13,164 nt of DNA from Candidatus Pacearchaeota archaeon (GCA_002690445.1 NZER01000411.1:1-13164), one strand, 5' to 3'. Counted from the stretch's first letter, positions 7,701 through 13,164 are shown. Made by a program: numbers and translations. The notes: generated by a model from the sequence alone, not told the origin.

Positions 7701-8801
7701 CCCACCTCCAGTAGCATAGAACCCAGCCTCACCCGGGATATGGGAAGGCGCCGATTGCCCAGTCACATCCAACAGGTTTTGCGGCTTCGCAATACCCGAT
7801 TCCGCTATTCCCCCTCCTCCTTCCGCCAAATGTGCATGCATAGAAGGTTTGAGCGGATCATCCACCGTAACGAACAAACCCTGCGGGCGGCTAGTGGCAC
7901 TCCCGAATCCCCCCTCCGGGGCCACCTGCGGCTTCGTGTATCGCGAGACAGCGATTCCTTCCTCAACAGCAGCGGCAGCGGCGTCGTCAACCATCCGTGC
8001 GGCGTCGTCAGCCATCCGAAAGGCGCGGGACATGGAGACAACGTTGGTAGCGTCGTCAGCCATCCGTGCGGCGTCGTCAGCCATCCGAGCAGCGGCGCTA
8101 CCGGGGCCAACCAGGTTCTCCACATCGTCTGCGAACCGGCCAAACCCGCCACCCTCATTGAAATACTGGGCGACACGGGCACCTTCCCGGTAGGCACGCC
8201 TCACCGTGTAAGCCTTGGCGCCAAGGAACGTCGGATCGAGATAAATGCGTGCCGCGAAATCGAGGATGCCGGAAACGATGCTGAACCAGCGGGTACCTTC
8301 GACACCGATTCGCCACTCGTCATCAAGAATGTTGTTGTTCTCCGACGATGCGAACATGAGCGTGAACGCCTGCCCAGGGGACCGTGTTTGCGCTATCCCG
8401 TAGGCTTCGCTCCACAAATCCCGGTCGAAGAAACCCGACAGGTCATCGCCGCGACCCCTCGCTTCGAGCAGCGAACCAGCCGTGAACGCTGTCGACAAAG
8501 GCTCACCGACCCCTTCCCGATACGCCCACTCGAGGGCATGCAAAGTGTCGTTGCCGCCACGCCGAACCGCTGGCGGTAAGGCACCAATGGCGACACCGCC
8601 AAGACCTTCCGGGCCGATGAGATGCTGCATCGACTCGGACGCATAGTCCATAGAGATGCCGGCGACAGTCCCGAAGAAGCCTTCGTACTCGTCGTCGGTG
8701 AACGGCGCCGTCGCTAAATCGAGGGCGGCGTTGACATTGGTGCGCCCCAGTTCAAACCCTGCATCCCAAAGGTCATCGAGGCGATCAAGCCAACCCGGCA
8801 C
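1755..8801 (-). CDS. Giant modular virion protein (2348 aa), probable internal/ejection protein
   Basis: I cannot place the whole protein in a named family. Visible parts in order: an N-terminal region (1-230) with hydrophobic stretch RWFSIVSGILDFAARIYLDP (171-190); a heptapeptide repeat of the type RMADDAA (about 239-273); a mostly helical region (360-520); three modules set between Ala/Pro/Gly linkers (about 523-540, 720-746, 854-875, 1020-1042); a ParB/sulfiredoxin-like domain in the third module (893-975); WKAAALLRPAWTVRVVLDEQ (1377-1396), then a glycine-rich hydrophobic stretch (1448-1473) followed by basic helices; FRHMMPFYNAWQEVLSRW (1822-1839); and a long charged C-terminal region. 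There is no Sec signal. Large size, position after the portal and a membrane-active-looking segment suggest a protein carried in the head and ejected with DNA (inference). It starts with GTG behind a GAGG site. The TGA stop overlaps the next ATG (ATGA). A tape measure, polymerase or scaffold role is less likely. Confidence 0.9.
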   Translation of the reverse strand: MPGWLDRLDDLWDAGFELGRTNVNAALDLATAPFTDDEYEGFFGTVAGISMDYASESMQHLIGPEGLGGVAIGALPPAVRRGGNDTLHALEWAYREGVGEPLSTAFTAGSLLEARGRGDDLSGFFDRDLWSEAYGIAQTRSPGQAFTLMFASSENNNILDDEWRIGVEGTRWFSIVSGILDFAARIYLDPTFLGAKAYTVRRAYREGARVAQYFNEGGGFGRFADDVENLVGPGSAAARMADDAARMADDATNVVSMSRAFRMADDAARMVDDAAAAAVEEGIAVSRYTKPQVAPEGGFGSATSRPQGLFVTVDDPLKPSMHAHLAEGGGGIAESGIAKPQNLLDVTGQSAPSHIPGEAGFYATGGGDAAITALHSLVDESTWARLTSFLPEEAALKGLDWAPPWLEALGHRGAYRAADRQMDAFVGRLLADVERMHPDVPFRKMLGIDDVPRSIVGEELGYIIKNRLFTAYAGAQEPTHLILMAVAATEARSRGFDAILKRFPGRDEAFENIDEMVVLSDDVITAAPAAGAARAAGGRTTSEMRDVFDDVGMHQTEMTGRTMDELVARTHPGSGAFIEGAVEKKVAAELWLREQPHRVGRTVDDLEDWAIELTPVDELRVQTQELSESLGRLGGEIRSGNLEGAVRAGDDVSEKAANWYRAYDKEFGPAPEGLPSWMQPYDDAIDDWEYLEFLTPLEETITDVLVQQFGDDVLEQIRALPGAGGVAAAPGAAPAAGAAGATRLSAAARSRAAVDDLSLADVLEETQSIETSLRAKAGRAGDELADDAVSGVNMPGGYLDDAQMDAYERVFPDAKRVVAYGPAGGDPHDVMIDAWEDALQRLVDLENRRVLLEAAPAAAPAAGAAGWGGPGAARVHPAFSSKQWGDLTESVPIEFFDDMQGNPGVLAGEVTGGAAGSHRARVDDLVESIREEGIQEPLMLEYNPESGAVWLGEGNHRLAAARELGLDSVPVRAVRHDPLPRGDRLAGKKLHSYGVDEFGDAINASGERLGSAFAPSDVGVPTGVAVPPSGPVAAAAVAAGARSEGVEHLAGRIREKYFPNHGDGDLIAYELAQAVLGEGGYVGGRNSMENVMRFFMGNIHAIRRVAEESPAVATRYSRFLKEALKIEEAVPPGTVGHNARTFQQALDDVPLEMIDEINEPHVTDLWHSIDEAIRPTVRRNTIDRVNTSAWYRSHWSMAPVRLVRDMRPQHIVWAGDANSGEQVVRLMQEAGRHPDDITRFRGRWAGAERRERVHIFQEEQANMIDDLLERHFPDADESVRAALRKDFTDSNAAADRALSTAKRYDAQLSTVAVPQADGSIQMFQVPMTPGQLEQSFTMVDIKTLDRFLAHRASIIPDGVFSSKEIAGAWMNGTMGVWKAAALLRPAWTVRVVLDEQLRMIAKMGAWTRMHGILANDRHRYVEAVLARKVVKDGVVDRGSAAWLRSRRAAVAGGVGALLAGPAGAAIGAGASFVRNRRAIRRLTRKLEVKRAAREIGGRAGQARLADDSLTAHGEAPSQIGAHEVQGAFGDAVAPQVVWERSVSANRQVSFALGHEERALYDELRTTYGSWVEVNPLEFRADEFSERVSRYGDGWERVVNDQYASNQAGRIAFDDSLGGPQERVDRLIEWADTDKGRQFVAATPKRFPTDEFGVFAPADVEDWAKKLVEAADRMVLDRTIRGRLAAGERVRFADVQAIAGDAGQDWRYLVGEIHAQDMVAAKGGLKGPLDRLRGFTEKAFERLGTLPTDTLSRNPYFRHVYETGMERRLKSLDASDLRIHGQQYELSDEALRGMEGSARREALQETRYLLYDLAESSQFAHMFRHMMPFYNAWQEVLSRWAGIAIENPAYVARLGAGLRADIDIDGFMETVEVDGERFYQFRLPEFATGLLSSGFFSGAANDLGIVRFRADSLNMVTQGLPGFGPMAQVPASMLVTEQPELEGALRFVLPYGPIKGTNIVEQAKESFKPAWLKRITSSLEEDRSYESMAAKIMISRLADMQNGEREQIDFDDANVRAEFIAEVRTDAQHFMYLRAMASAVSPAAIGFHSPYQPWIDRHRELRSANPVTADEEFLKELSREGVGGFFVMSARFSKNNEGLPATLESEELRNKYIDLVRRYPEVGGLILGIEGGGAARFSSSVYEKQLAEDTSPGSGKKRRERLSLDEIMVSAREREGWSKYGEVSDVVYNEMRRRGLPNLRVKEARDLLWVKQVAVLKLGEEYPLWYAAFRDPDLTKWSDRLEGMRAIVSDERLSGRDDVRLLAEYLEIRDLFTGELLRRGVAGGAVTLEATSNMDLSGLWEQVMDVLLENPTFSDLLWRWLEFDPLKSETWPTRQRTALQASRLARMAA
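1767..1770 (-). promoter_or_regulatory. Ribosome binding site deciding the start of the 274-aa gene
   Basis: GAGG (within GAGGAT) on the minus strand lies 8 bases before the ATG at 1758, which overlaps the giant gene's TGA. The earlier in-frame ATG at 1815 has no comparable site. Confidence 0.65.
4383..4460 (-). other. Glycine-zipper hydrophobic segment of the giant protein
   Basis: Residues 1448-1473 are almost entirely Ala, Gly, Val and Leu (AAVAGGVGALLAGPAGAAIG then AGASFV) with GxxxG/AxxxG spacing. They are flanked by basic stretches (RSRR before, RNRRAIRRLTRK after). This is long enough to cross a membrane as a helix or hairpin and could be a membrane-insertion segment. Confidence 0.6.
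5877..6125 (-). other. ParB/sulfiredoxin-like domain inside the giant protein
   Basis: Residues about 893-975 of the giant protein follow the ParB N-terminal pattern. A helix with RVDDLVESIREEGIQEP is followed by a strand LMLEYNPESG and then VWLGEGNHRLAAARELGL (949-966), where GEGNHRLAA stands in the position of the ParB GxxRxxA nucleotide-binding box. A strand SVPVRAVR closes the unit. The family is known for CTP binding (ParB), nuclease activity or sulfinic acid reduction, and which of these applies cannot be read here. The domain lies between two Ala/Pro linkers. Confidence 0.75.
6205..6239 (-). repeat. Dispersed linker repeat, copy 3
   Basis: This 35-base partner of the copy at 6583 differs at two positions. 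It encodes APAAAPAAGAAG (about residues 855-866) just before the ParB-like module of the giant protein. Confidence 0.8.
6583..6617 (-). repeat. Dispersed linker repeat, copy 2
   Basis: This 35-base segment matches the one at 6205-6239 at 33 of 35 positions by my count. On the minus strand it encodes the APGAAPAAGAAG core of the linker at about residues 720-746 of the giant protein. Confidence 0.8.
7207..7227 (-). repeat. Dispersed linker repeat, copy 1 (Ala/Gly-rich linker)
   Basis: These 21 bases are identical to the middle of the copy at 6583. They encode part of the AAPAAGAARAAGG linker (about residues 526-538) of the giant protein. Confidence 0.75.
7981..8091 (-). repeat. In-frame 21-bp repeat, four copies in two tandem pairs
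   Basis: Copies begin at 7981, 8002, 8050 and 8071. Each is 21 bases long, and they share the core gcgtcgtcagccatccg on the plus strand with few substitutions. The two pairs are separated by 27 bases. Read on the minus strand they encode seven-residue units of the type AARMADD at about residues 239-273 of the giant protein. The period of seven and the alternation of Ala/Met with Asp/Arg suggest an amphipathic helix or short coiled coil. Confidence 0.85.
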
Positions 8802-8804
8802 AGC

Positions 8805-9191
8805 TTACGCCTCGCCAGGGGAGCGGGCAGCGAGGGCACGAACCCGACGAACGAACATGCGAAAGTTTGCTGACGCATCGGGTTGCGCCGCCTTCGTTTC
8901 CAAAATCGGCAAGTAGGTGCGAAGCCGTTCCGACAGTTCTTCAACGGCACCAGTTGGCGGTTGGGCAACCATTTCGGGGCCACCGCCGGGACCGACCGGC
9001 GCGCCGGCTGTGATCGGTTGCCGAGGCCGTTCCGTCGGACGCGTCAACCCGCCTTGGCTACCGGGAGCCATCCTCGGGACAGGCTGCTGCGGCAACGGCG
9101 CAACCTTCTGCGCCTCTTCCTGCTCCAACGCCTTCCCGTAGGTTTGCCCGGGGGCAGTCTGCACCTTTTGACCCTTGCCGTTGCGCGGCAT
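8805..9191 (-). CDS. Small Pro/Gln-rich protein of unknown function, between portal and giant virion protein
   Basis: I do not recognise a defined family for this 128-residue protein. Residues 1-75 are rich in Pro, Gln, Gly and Arg, with MPRNGKGQKV at the start followed by an APGQTYGKALEQEEAQKV segment, and are likely disordered. Residues about 79-125 (from AVEELSERL to the C-terminus) look helical and basic, with FRMFVRRVRALAAR near the end. There is no signal peptide, membrane segment or cysteine. The start is supported by an AGGTGG site 7 bases upstream and by the TGATG overlap with the portal stop. The TAA stop sits 3 bases before the GTG start of the giant gene. Small proteins in this position in other phages are often head-assembly or virion factors, so a minor structural or chaperone-like role with portal or giant protein is an inference only. 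A scaffold role is possible, but the protein is short for that. Confidence 0.75.
   Translation of the reverse strand: MPRNGKGQKVQTAPGQTYGKALEQEEAQKVAPLPQQPVPRMAPGSQGGLTRPTERPRQPITAGAPVGPGGGPEMVAQPPTGAVEELSERLRTYLPILETKAAQPDASANFRMFVRRVRALAARSPGEA
8810..8813 (-). promoter_or_regulatory. Ribosome binding site of the giant gene (supports a GTG start)
   Basis: The minus strand reads GGCGAGGCGTAAGCTGTG. GAGG lies 8 bases before the GTG at 8801 and overlaps the end of the preceding gene, whose TAA falls inside the spacer. This decides the unusual GTG start. Confidence 0.65.
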
Positions 9192-10957
9192 CAGCCACCC
9201 ACCTGGGCGAGAAGGTCGCGTAAGGCTGGTTGCCCAGCCGGGGCAGGCGCGGGTCGCGCCTCAGCACCCGCCCCGGGCTGGGCAATCCCCGGCTGCGTTT
9301 CCGGCGACCCGGGCGGCACTTCGGAAGCCTGGCGTTGCTGGGCTTCCTCATGCACCTGCTGGATCGCAGCCGGCAAATCCTTCTTGTTGTAGCGAACGAG
9401 CTGGATGACGCGGGCCACATCACCGGGCGGTAAAGCACCCTGCGATGCCTGCGTCTGCAACGAAACGAGGAGGGCTTGTTCCAACCCTTCTGCGACGACT
9501 TCGTCGGCTTCGACAGTGGCGTCGTCAACCATCGGATCCAACGCCATGAACGACTTCTTCGACAAGGTACCCATGCCGACCCGTTGCCCAGCGCCGACAA
9601 CTAAACCGTTGAGGTCGGTGCCGGGATGGGAGAACACGACCTTGTTGTGGTCGCTGTCGAAATGCTGGTTTGGTGTGAAATCGACACGGCCCTTCGCCCC
9701 CTTCGTGGTGACGTAGAACGATGTCGCCCGGTTCCCTGCGTAGGACTTCATAAGGCCAATGGCGCGCCGGTTCTCAACCTCCAACGATGCGGCAAGCAAC
9801 AGTTGCGCTTCCTGAACGGGGAAGTCAACGACAGCGGACAGGACAGCTTCGCCGCGTCGACCGGTACGAATGTTGGAACTGGATTCGCCACCGAACTCGG
9901 GCGGAATGCCTGCTTCGATCCGTTGGGCACGTTCGAGCCGGTCAATGGTCGGGTTGGTCATAAAGCCGGGGGCGACAGTCATGTCGCGCATGTCGCCACC
10001 CTTGACAATGCCGACCTCTCCGGTGAGCCCGTTCGCAGTGTTGACGATCTGTGGTTGCTCGCCTTGGCGGGCGACAAGCCAGGTATCGGGGAAGATGCCC
10101 TTCTGAACGGCGATCACCTCGAGCGCCATCAACCGGGCCTGCGTCTGGTACATGCCGATCATGCCGTCGAACTGGCCTTGCGGCTTGTCGAGGTTGATGC
10201 GGCCCGGGGTTACGACCGGGCACATGCCGGCACGGTTCGGAATCCGTTCCAACTCGGCCAAAGGCTCCGATGTGTATTGGTTCCAAGCAGTGCGGCCGTG
10301 GTTGTCTTGTGGGCGTTGCCCGACAGCGATCAGAACCGTTTCCTCATGGTCGCAGTATTCAACGAGTTGGAACACATCGCCTACGTCGACTTCGACGGAT
10401 GCGACGCGAAGCCGTTCAGCCTGCTCCGGGTACTTGTTCTTCAACCAGCCCCAGGTGCGTTCGTAGGTGAAGATGCAATCGGCCGGTTCGAGATCGTCGG
10501 CGCCGATGACAGGCGAGGGGAAAGCTGTCAACGGGTCACGCACCGTCCATTCGACAGCCTCTTCACGCTCGTTGTATCGGAGCGAAACTGGAGCCGACGC
10601 GTACCCGATCAGATACCGGGCACGGCGACTCAGTTTGATCGCCATACGGTTGTGTTCCCACATGCCGAAAAGTGCTTGGCGGCGAACCCTGGCATAGTCG
10701 TCGGATCTCTTCGACGCCGGGTTCGACGGTGGGCAAAGAATGTCGGGGGTGTGCGAAGCGATCCGCATCGCCATCTGATCCAACCCTGAGGAGACAAGGT
10801 TCGCCACAGACGACGATTCGTATTCGTCCAGCTCGGGAAGAGCAACGACAATGTCGCCGTTGTAGGCGGCACGGATACGACGCATGCGTTCCAACGCAAG
10901 ACCCTGGTTGGCTTCACGTTGCCGCAACAGTTCGAAGATGTCCTCAGCGGACCTCAT
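9191..10957 (-). CDS. Phage portal protein
   Basis: This 588-residue protein is predicted to form the dodecameric ring at one head vertex, through which DNA enters and leaves and on which the terminase docks. Evidence is its position directly after the terminase (9-base gap), a typical portal length, and the general layout. It has a charged N-terminal helix with an Arg-rich AYNGDIV segment (about residues 20-40), then SSVANLVSSGLDQMAMRIAS (49-68). A central mixed alpha/beta body follows, with MYQTQARLMALEVIAVQKGI (269-288) as a likely stem helix. GIPPEFGGESSSNIRTGRRGE (350-370) resembles the glycine/serine loop seen in podovirus- and actinophage-type portals. The last 50 residues are rich in Gln, Pro, Ala and Gly and probably disordered. 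The ATG start has an AGGA about 12 bases upstream, a rather long spacing, and the terminase TGA is in frame just ahead, so no longer start exists. The stop overlaps the next gene by one base (TGATG). Confidence 0.88.
   Translation of the reverse strand: MRSAEDIFELLRQREANQGLALERMRRIRAAYNGDIVVALPELDEYESSSVANLVSSGLDQMAMRIASHTPDILCPPSNPASKRSDDYARVRRQALFGMWEHNRMAIKLSRRARYLIGYASAPVSLRYNEREEAVEWTVRDPLTAFPSPVIGADDLEPADCIFTYERTWGWLKNKYPEQAERLRVASVEVDVGDVFQLVEYCDHEETVLIAVGQRPQDNHGRTAWNQYTSEPLAELERIPNRAGMCPVVTPGRINLDKPQGQFDGMIGMYQTQARLMALEVIAVQKGIFPDTWLVARQGEQPQIVNTANGLTGEVGIVKGGDMRDMTVAPGFMTNPTIDRLERAQRIEAGIPPEFGGESSSNIRTGRRGEAVLSAVVDFPVQEAQLLLAASLEVENRRAIGLMKSYAGNRATSFYVTTKGAKGRVDFTPNQHFDSDHNKVVFSHPGTDLNGLVVGAGQRVGMGTLSKKSFMALDPMVDDATVEADEVVAEGLEQALLVSLQTQASQGALPPGDVARVIQLVRYNKKDLPAAIQQVHEEAQQRQASEVPPGSPETQPGIAQPGAGAEARPAPAPAGQPALRDLLAQVGG
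9199..9204 (-). promoter_or_regulatory. Ribosome binding site of the small proline-rich gene
   Basis: AGGTGG on the minus strand lies 7 bases before the ATG at 9191, inside the last codons of the portal gene. It supports that start and coupled translation. Confidence 0.55.
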
Positions 10958-10966
10958 GGTAAGGAA

Positions 10967-12886
10967 TCATCCTGCCTTCTTTGTCATCCATGTCGGACGC
11001 CACATCGGCGTCACATTCCCAGTGGATATGTGAATGTTTGGGAGGTTATGTTCGAGGAACCACTGCGCCATGACACAGTCGTCAGTGGACGCGCCAGAAC
11101 CTTCGGGCGTCCACTTGGTCACCTCGTTCACTAACAGTAGCGCGTGTGGACGCGCCTCTGTTCGTTGCCGGCCCGGAAGCCGCACCAAACCGTGCCGATA
11201 CAACGGGGCAAGCATCTGGACACCAAACTTCGGGTCGCCCTTGTTGCGCGAATGCGTGTAATGCGGAATCAGATTCACTGCCCGCGACGCAGACCAGCGT
11301 TGAAAATGGTTGTACTGCAAAATGAACTTCTGCGCGGCGTTGGCTTCCACGATCCAATACTGAATCGGATGCCCCATCTCGACGGAACGCTGCCACCATT
11401 CCTCCGCTATCCCCGTGAACACACCTTCGGTGTGGTTCCAATCCAGGAACGTCGGAGCGTCCATCTTCTGCCGGTACGACTCGAGCAGATACCGCATACC
11501 CGACTCGGGCACATACGCCCAAACCTGCAACGCCCAAAACTTTGTTGGCGACGGATCAGCCGTTGCGACAATGACCACATCACCGGGAAGGTTCCGAGGG
11601 AGTTCCCACAGGTCACGATCCGCATCCCAGCAACCCTGGTATTCGACACCGTCCACGCCGACCCCCCCGGAAACCCACAACGGGTCAACGAGTACGACAG
11701 CCGGATCGGCGTCTTCCTGCTGGTAAAGAATCGCGTACCGGTCAGGGGTTTGCGACTGGATGTGCGACAACTTCCTCCAGTTGAGGCGCCTCGGGTAAAG
11801 CAGACACCCCTCCGGGTATGCCGGCGAACCCAACTTGTGCAACTTTTCGCACCGGTCCTCATAGTGGGCTTGGTAGACGAGATGGTGGTACCGCTTCCCC
11901 TCGAGTTCGAACGGCCCCTGCTCCTCATCGAGTTCGTCTTCCTCATCGACCTGCTCATCGGTCAACGTCTTATCCAACGCGTAACGGTAAATGTCATCCG
12001 GCGCCATCCGCTGCCCCTGAAGGATCAACAACCCGCCAGGTTCCAAACGTGTCTCCGCAACCTCATCCCACCAGCGTTTCAAATCGTCGCGGGCCTCCGC
12101 GGTTCGCATCTTCCGCGGGTCATACAGGTCGTCCCAAACAATGAGGTCGAACCGGCCACCGAGGAAACCAGAATCAACCCCGAAGCATGTCCATGTCGGC
12201 TCCTTCTCCGACACAGGCACATCGTCAGGCTGCGCGACGGTGAACTGGTCAGCCCGCCACACCTCCTTCACATCCGGTTTGAACCGTCCATAGTCCGCAA
12301 CCAGTGTCGACGCAGCATCCAACGCCAAACCAATCTTCAAATCCTTCGCCTCGGCCCGCACCGGCTGCTCACGCTCAAACTCGTTCTTCAAACGACGCGT
12401 GTACCACTCTGCAAGCCGATTCGTATGCGAACCGATCATGCCACGAATCGTTCGATCCTTCACCGTCGCCCACGCCGGCAAAATCCTGGTAAAGAACGTC
12501 GACTTGCCGCACCCAGGTGGCGCATTGATAACGACGTACTCCTCATACGGCGACATCAACAACTCCATCAACACATTCGTGGCCTCCACCTGCCACGGCA
12601 TCAGAATCAGACCGAAATACCGCTTAGCAAACACCTCAATGTCGTAGAAAGCTTCGCGGGCCTCGTCACACATCTCCTCATAGGGCGTAACCGGAGGCTT
12701 CTTCGACAAATCGTAGGCAGCCTTCGCGGCCCGACCCACCTTCGACCCGACGCCATCTTCGAAATCCTTCGCGGCACGCTGCGAAATCGACAACTTCTTC
12801 GCCGCCGCATACCGGGAAAGGCCACCATCGCGTAGTTCCTGAAACTTGATCCACACTTCCGCCCGGATCGGAACCCCGCTACTCAT
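10967..12886 (-). CDS. terL: Phage terminase large subunit (ATPase and nuclease of the packaging motor)
   Basis: This 639-residue protein is the DNA-translocating ATPase and genome-cutting nuclease that docks on the portal during head filling. Walker A is NAPPGCGKST (residues 121-130). Walker B is FDLIVWDDLYD (246-256). A coupling-type motif LILQGQRMAPDD lies near 287-298. The RNase H-like nuclease half shows three acidic positions in the expected order: Asp444 in VIVATADPSP, Glu514 in WIVEANAAQ, and Asp602/Asp603 in STDDCVMAQWF. Residues 9-45 look like a small helix-turn-helix. A very acidic loop (about 309-322) interrupts the region between the ATPase and nuclease halves. The start at 12886 is chosen because of a GGGGAG ribosome site and an ATGA overlap with the upstream gene. 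A longer frame from 12994 adds 36 Arg-rich residues that are only the shadow of the upstream gene. No separate small terminase gene is visible. Confidence 0.96.
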   Translation of the reverse strand: MSSGVPIRAEVWIKFQELRDGGLSRYAAAKKLSISQRAAKDFEDGVGSKVGRAAKAAYDLSKKPPVTPYEEMCDEAREAFYDIEVFAKRYFGLILMPWQVEATNVLMELLMSPYEEYVVINAPPGCGKSTFFTRILPAWATVKDRTIRGMIGSHTNRLAEWYTRRLKNEFEREQPVRAEAKDLKIGLALDAASTLVADYGRFKPDVKEVWRADQFTVAQPDDVPVSEKEPTWTCFGVDSGFLGGRFDLIVWDDLYDPRKMRTAEARDDLKRWWDEVAETRLEPGGLLILQGQRMAPDDIYRYALDKTLTDEQVDEEDELDEEQGPFELEGKRYHHLVYQAHYEDRCEKLHKLGSPAYPEGCLLYPRRLNWRKLSHIQSQTPDRYAILYQQEDADPAVVLVDPLWVSGGVGVDGVEYQGCWDADRDLWELPRNLPGDVVIVATADPSPTKFWALQVWAYVPESGMRYLLESYRQKMDAPTFLDWNHTEGVFTGIAEEWWQRSVEMGHPIQYWIVEANAAQKFILQYNHFQRWSASRAVNLIPHYTHSRNKGDPKFGVQMLAPLYRHGLVRLPGRQRTEARPHALLLVNEVTKWTPEGSGASTDDCVMAQWFLEHNLPNIHISTGNVTPMWRPTWMTKKAG

Positions 12887-13164
12887 GTAAAGCAACTCCC
12901 CGAGTCGCAGCCGTCTGGGCCTTCCTCCCAGTCGAACTGCAACTGGTCGTCGGCGAACAACTGATCGAGCGGCTTGCACGCCGCCGTCAGCCACATGCGA
13001 TCCTTGCCGAGCGTTTCCCGGCGGTCGCCGAGCGTGCGTTCGATTTCGGCGGCTTTGAGGAACAGGACCGGCTGTTCACGCTTCAACTCTCGCCAGTCCT
13101 CCCGGTTGTGGAATGGGCAGAACCAGCAGGCTGACTTCGGGGCACGCGGTAGTCCTGCCTCCTG
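12883..13164 (-). CDS. PAPS-reductase-like protein (adenine nucleotide alpha-hydrolase type), C-terminal part
   Basis: The frame is open to the right window edge, so only the last 93 residues are visible and the true start lies outside. The fragment begins with a Gly-Leu-Pro/Lys-Ser-Ala stretch leading into CWFCPFHNREDW (Cys13, Cys16 of the fragment). It continues through a charged helix and a segment ending TAACKPLDQLF, and closes with GCDSGSCFT (Cys86, Cys91). This pattern is what I know from the C-termini of phage proteins annotated as phosphoadenosine-phosphosulfate reductase or sulfotransferase; the ATP-binding part would lie upstream. The CxxC and CxxxxC pairs could together hold a metal or Fe-S cluster (inference). 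The actual reaction is unknown: sulfur assimilation, DNA or nucleotide modification, or another nucleotidyl chemistry are all possible. Its TGA stop overlaps the ATG of the terminase gene (ATGA), so the two are translationally coupled. A TTG codon at 13086 is not a credible start because the conserved cysteine motif lies upstream of it. Confidence 0.8.
   Translation of the reverse strand, partial: QEAGLPRAPKSACWFCPFHNREDWRELKREQPVLFLKAAEIERTLGDRRETLGKDRMWLTAACKPLDQLFADDQLQFDWEEGPDGCDSGSCFT
12896..12901 (-). promoter_or_regulatory. Ribosome binding site of the terminase gene
   Basis: On the minus strand the sequence reads GGGGAG followed by 9 bases and then ATG at 12886. This site lies within the end of the upstream gene and decides the terminase start. 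Translation from it begins MSSGVPIRAE. Confidence 0.75.

Noticed and set aside
7981..8091. CRISPR array
   Set aside because: The repeats are 21 bases, in frame, tandem without spacers and translate into a heptapeptide of the giant protein.
1755..8801. N4-type virion RNA polymerase
   Set aside because: Size and position prompted the idea, but I could not find T7/N4 polymerase motifs anywhere in the 2348 residues.
9626..10789. 387-codon plus-strand open frame
   Set aside because: It is antisense to the portal gene, with no recognisable motif and no tightly packed neighbours on that strand.
11144..12835. 563-codon plus-strand open frame
   Set aside because: It is antisense to the terminase, whose motifs are unmistakable; its translation is Arg/Leu/Pro-rich without recognisable motifs.
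12887..12994. 36-residue N-terminal extension of the terminase
   Set aside because: Arg-rich junk in the frame shadowing the PAPS-reductase-like gene; the start at 12886 has GGGGAG and an ATGA overlap.
12883..13086. A separate 67-residue gene starting with TTG at 13086
   Set aside because: The frame stays open upstream and the CWFCPFH motif lies before that TTG, so this is the tail of a longer gene.

Overview
The window is a piece of a tailed double-stranded DNA phage (or prophage) genome, from the packaging and head/ejection region. Every gene I can support lies on the minus strand and is read from high to low coordinates. The DNA is GC-rich and almost gap-free. Adjacent genes overlap by one to four bases or are separated by at most 9 bases, so the window reads as the middle of one long polycistronic transcript. 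I see no promoter, terminator, tRNA, rRNA, CRISPR array, insertion sequence or integration gene. A GC-rich bacterial host, possibly an actinobacterium, is my inference from base composition and from the style of the proteins. It is not proven by anything in the window.

In transcription order: (1) the C-terminal 93 residues of a PAPS-reductase-like protein, cut by the right edge; (2) a complete large terminase subunit with Walker A, Walker B and RNase H-like nuclease acidic residues; (3) a portal protein; (4) a small proline-rich protein of unknown function; (5) a giant 2348-residue protein that fills more than half of the window; (6) a 274-residue protein of unknown function; (7) a protein opening with a peptidoglycan-binding domain, cut by the left edge and at least 310 residues long. 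No capsid, scaffold, protease or tail gene is visible; these presumably lie beyond the left edge.

The terminase and portal form the DNA-packaging motor. The giant protein follows the portal in the same transcript. It is modular: it carries an internal ParB/sulfiredoxin-like fold, a glycine-zipper hydrophobic stretch, a heptapeptide repeat and several near-identical Ala/Pro/Gly linkers. My inference is that it is an internal virion or ejection protein carried in the head and delivered with the DNA. The next two genes, one with a clear and one with a possible peptidoglycan-binding motif, fit a role in crossing the cell wall. The giant protein is the most interesting object here, and I could not assign it to a named family.
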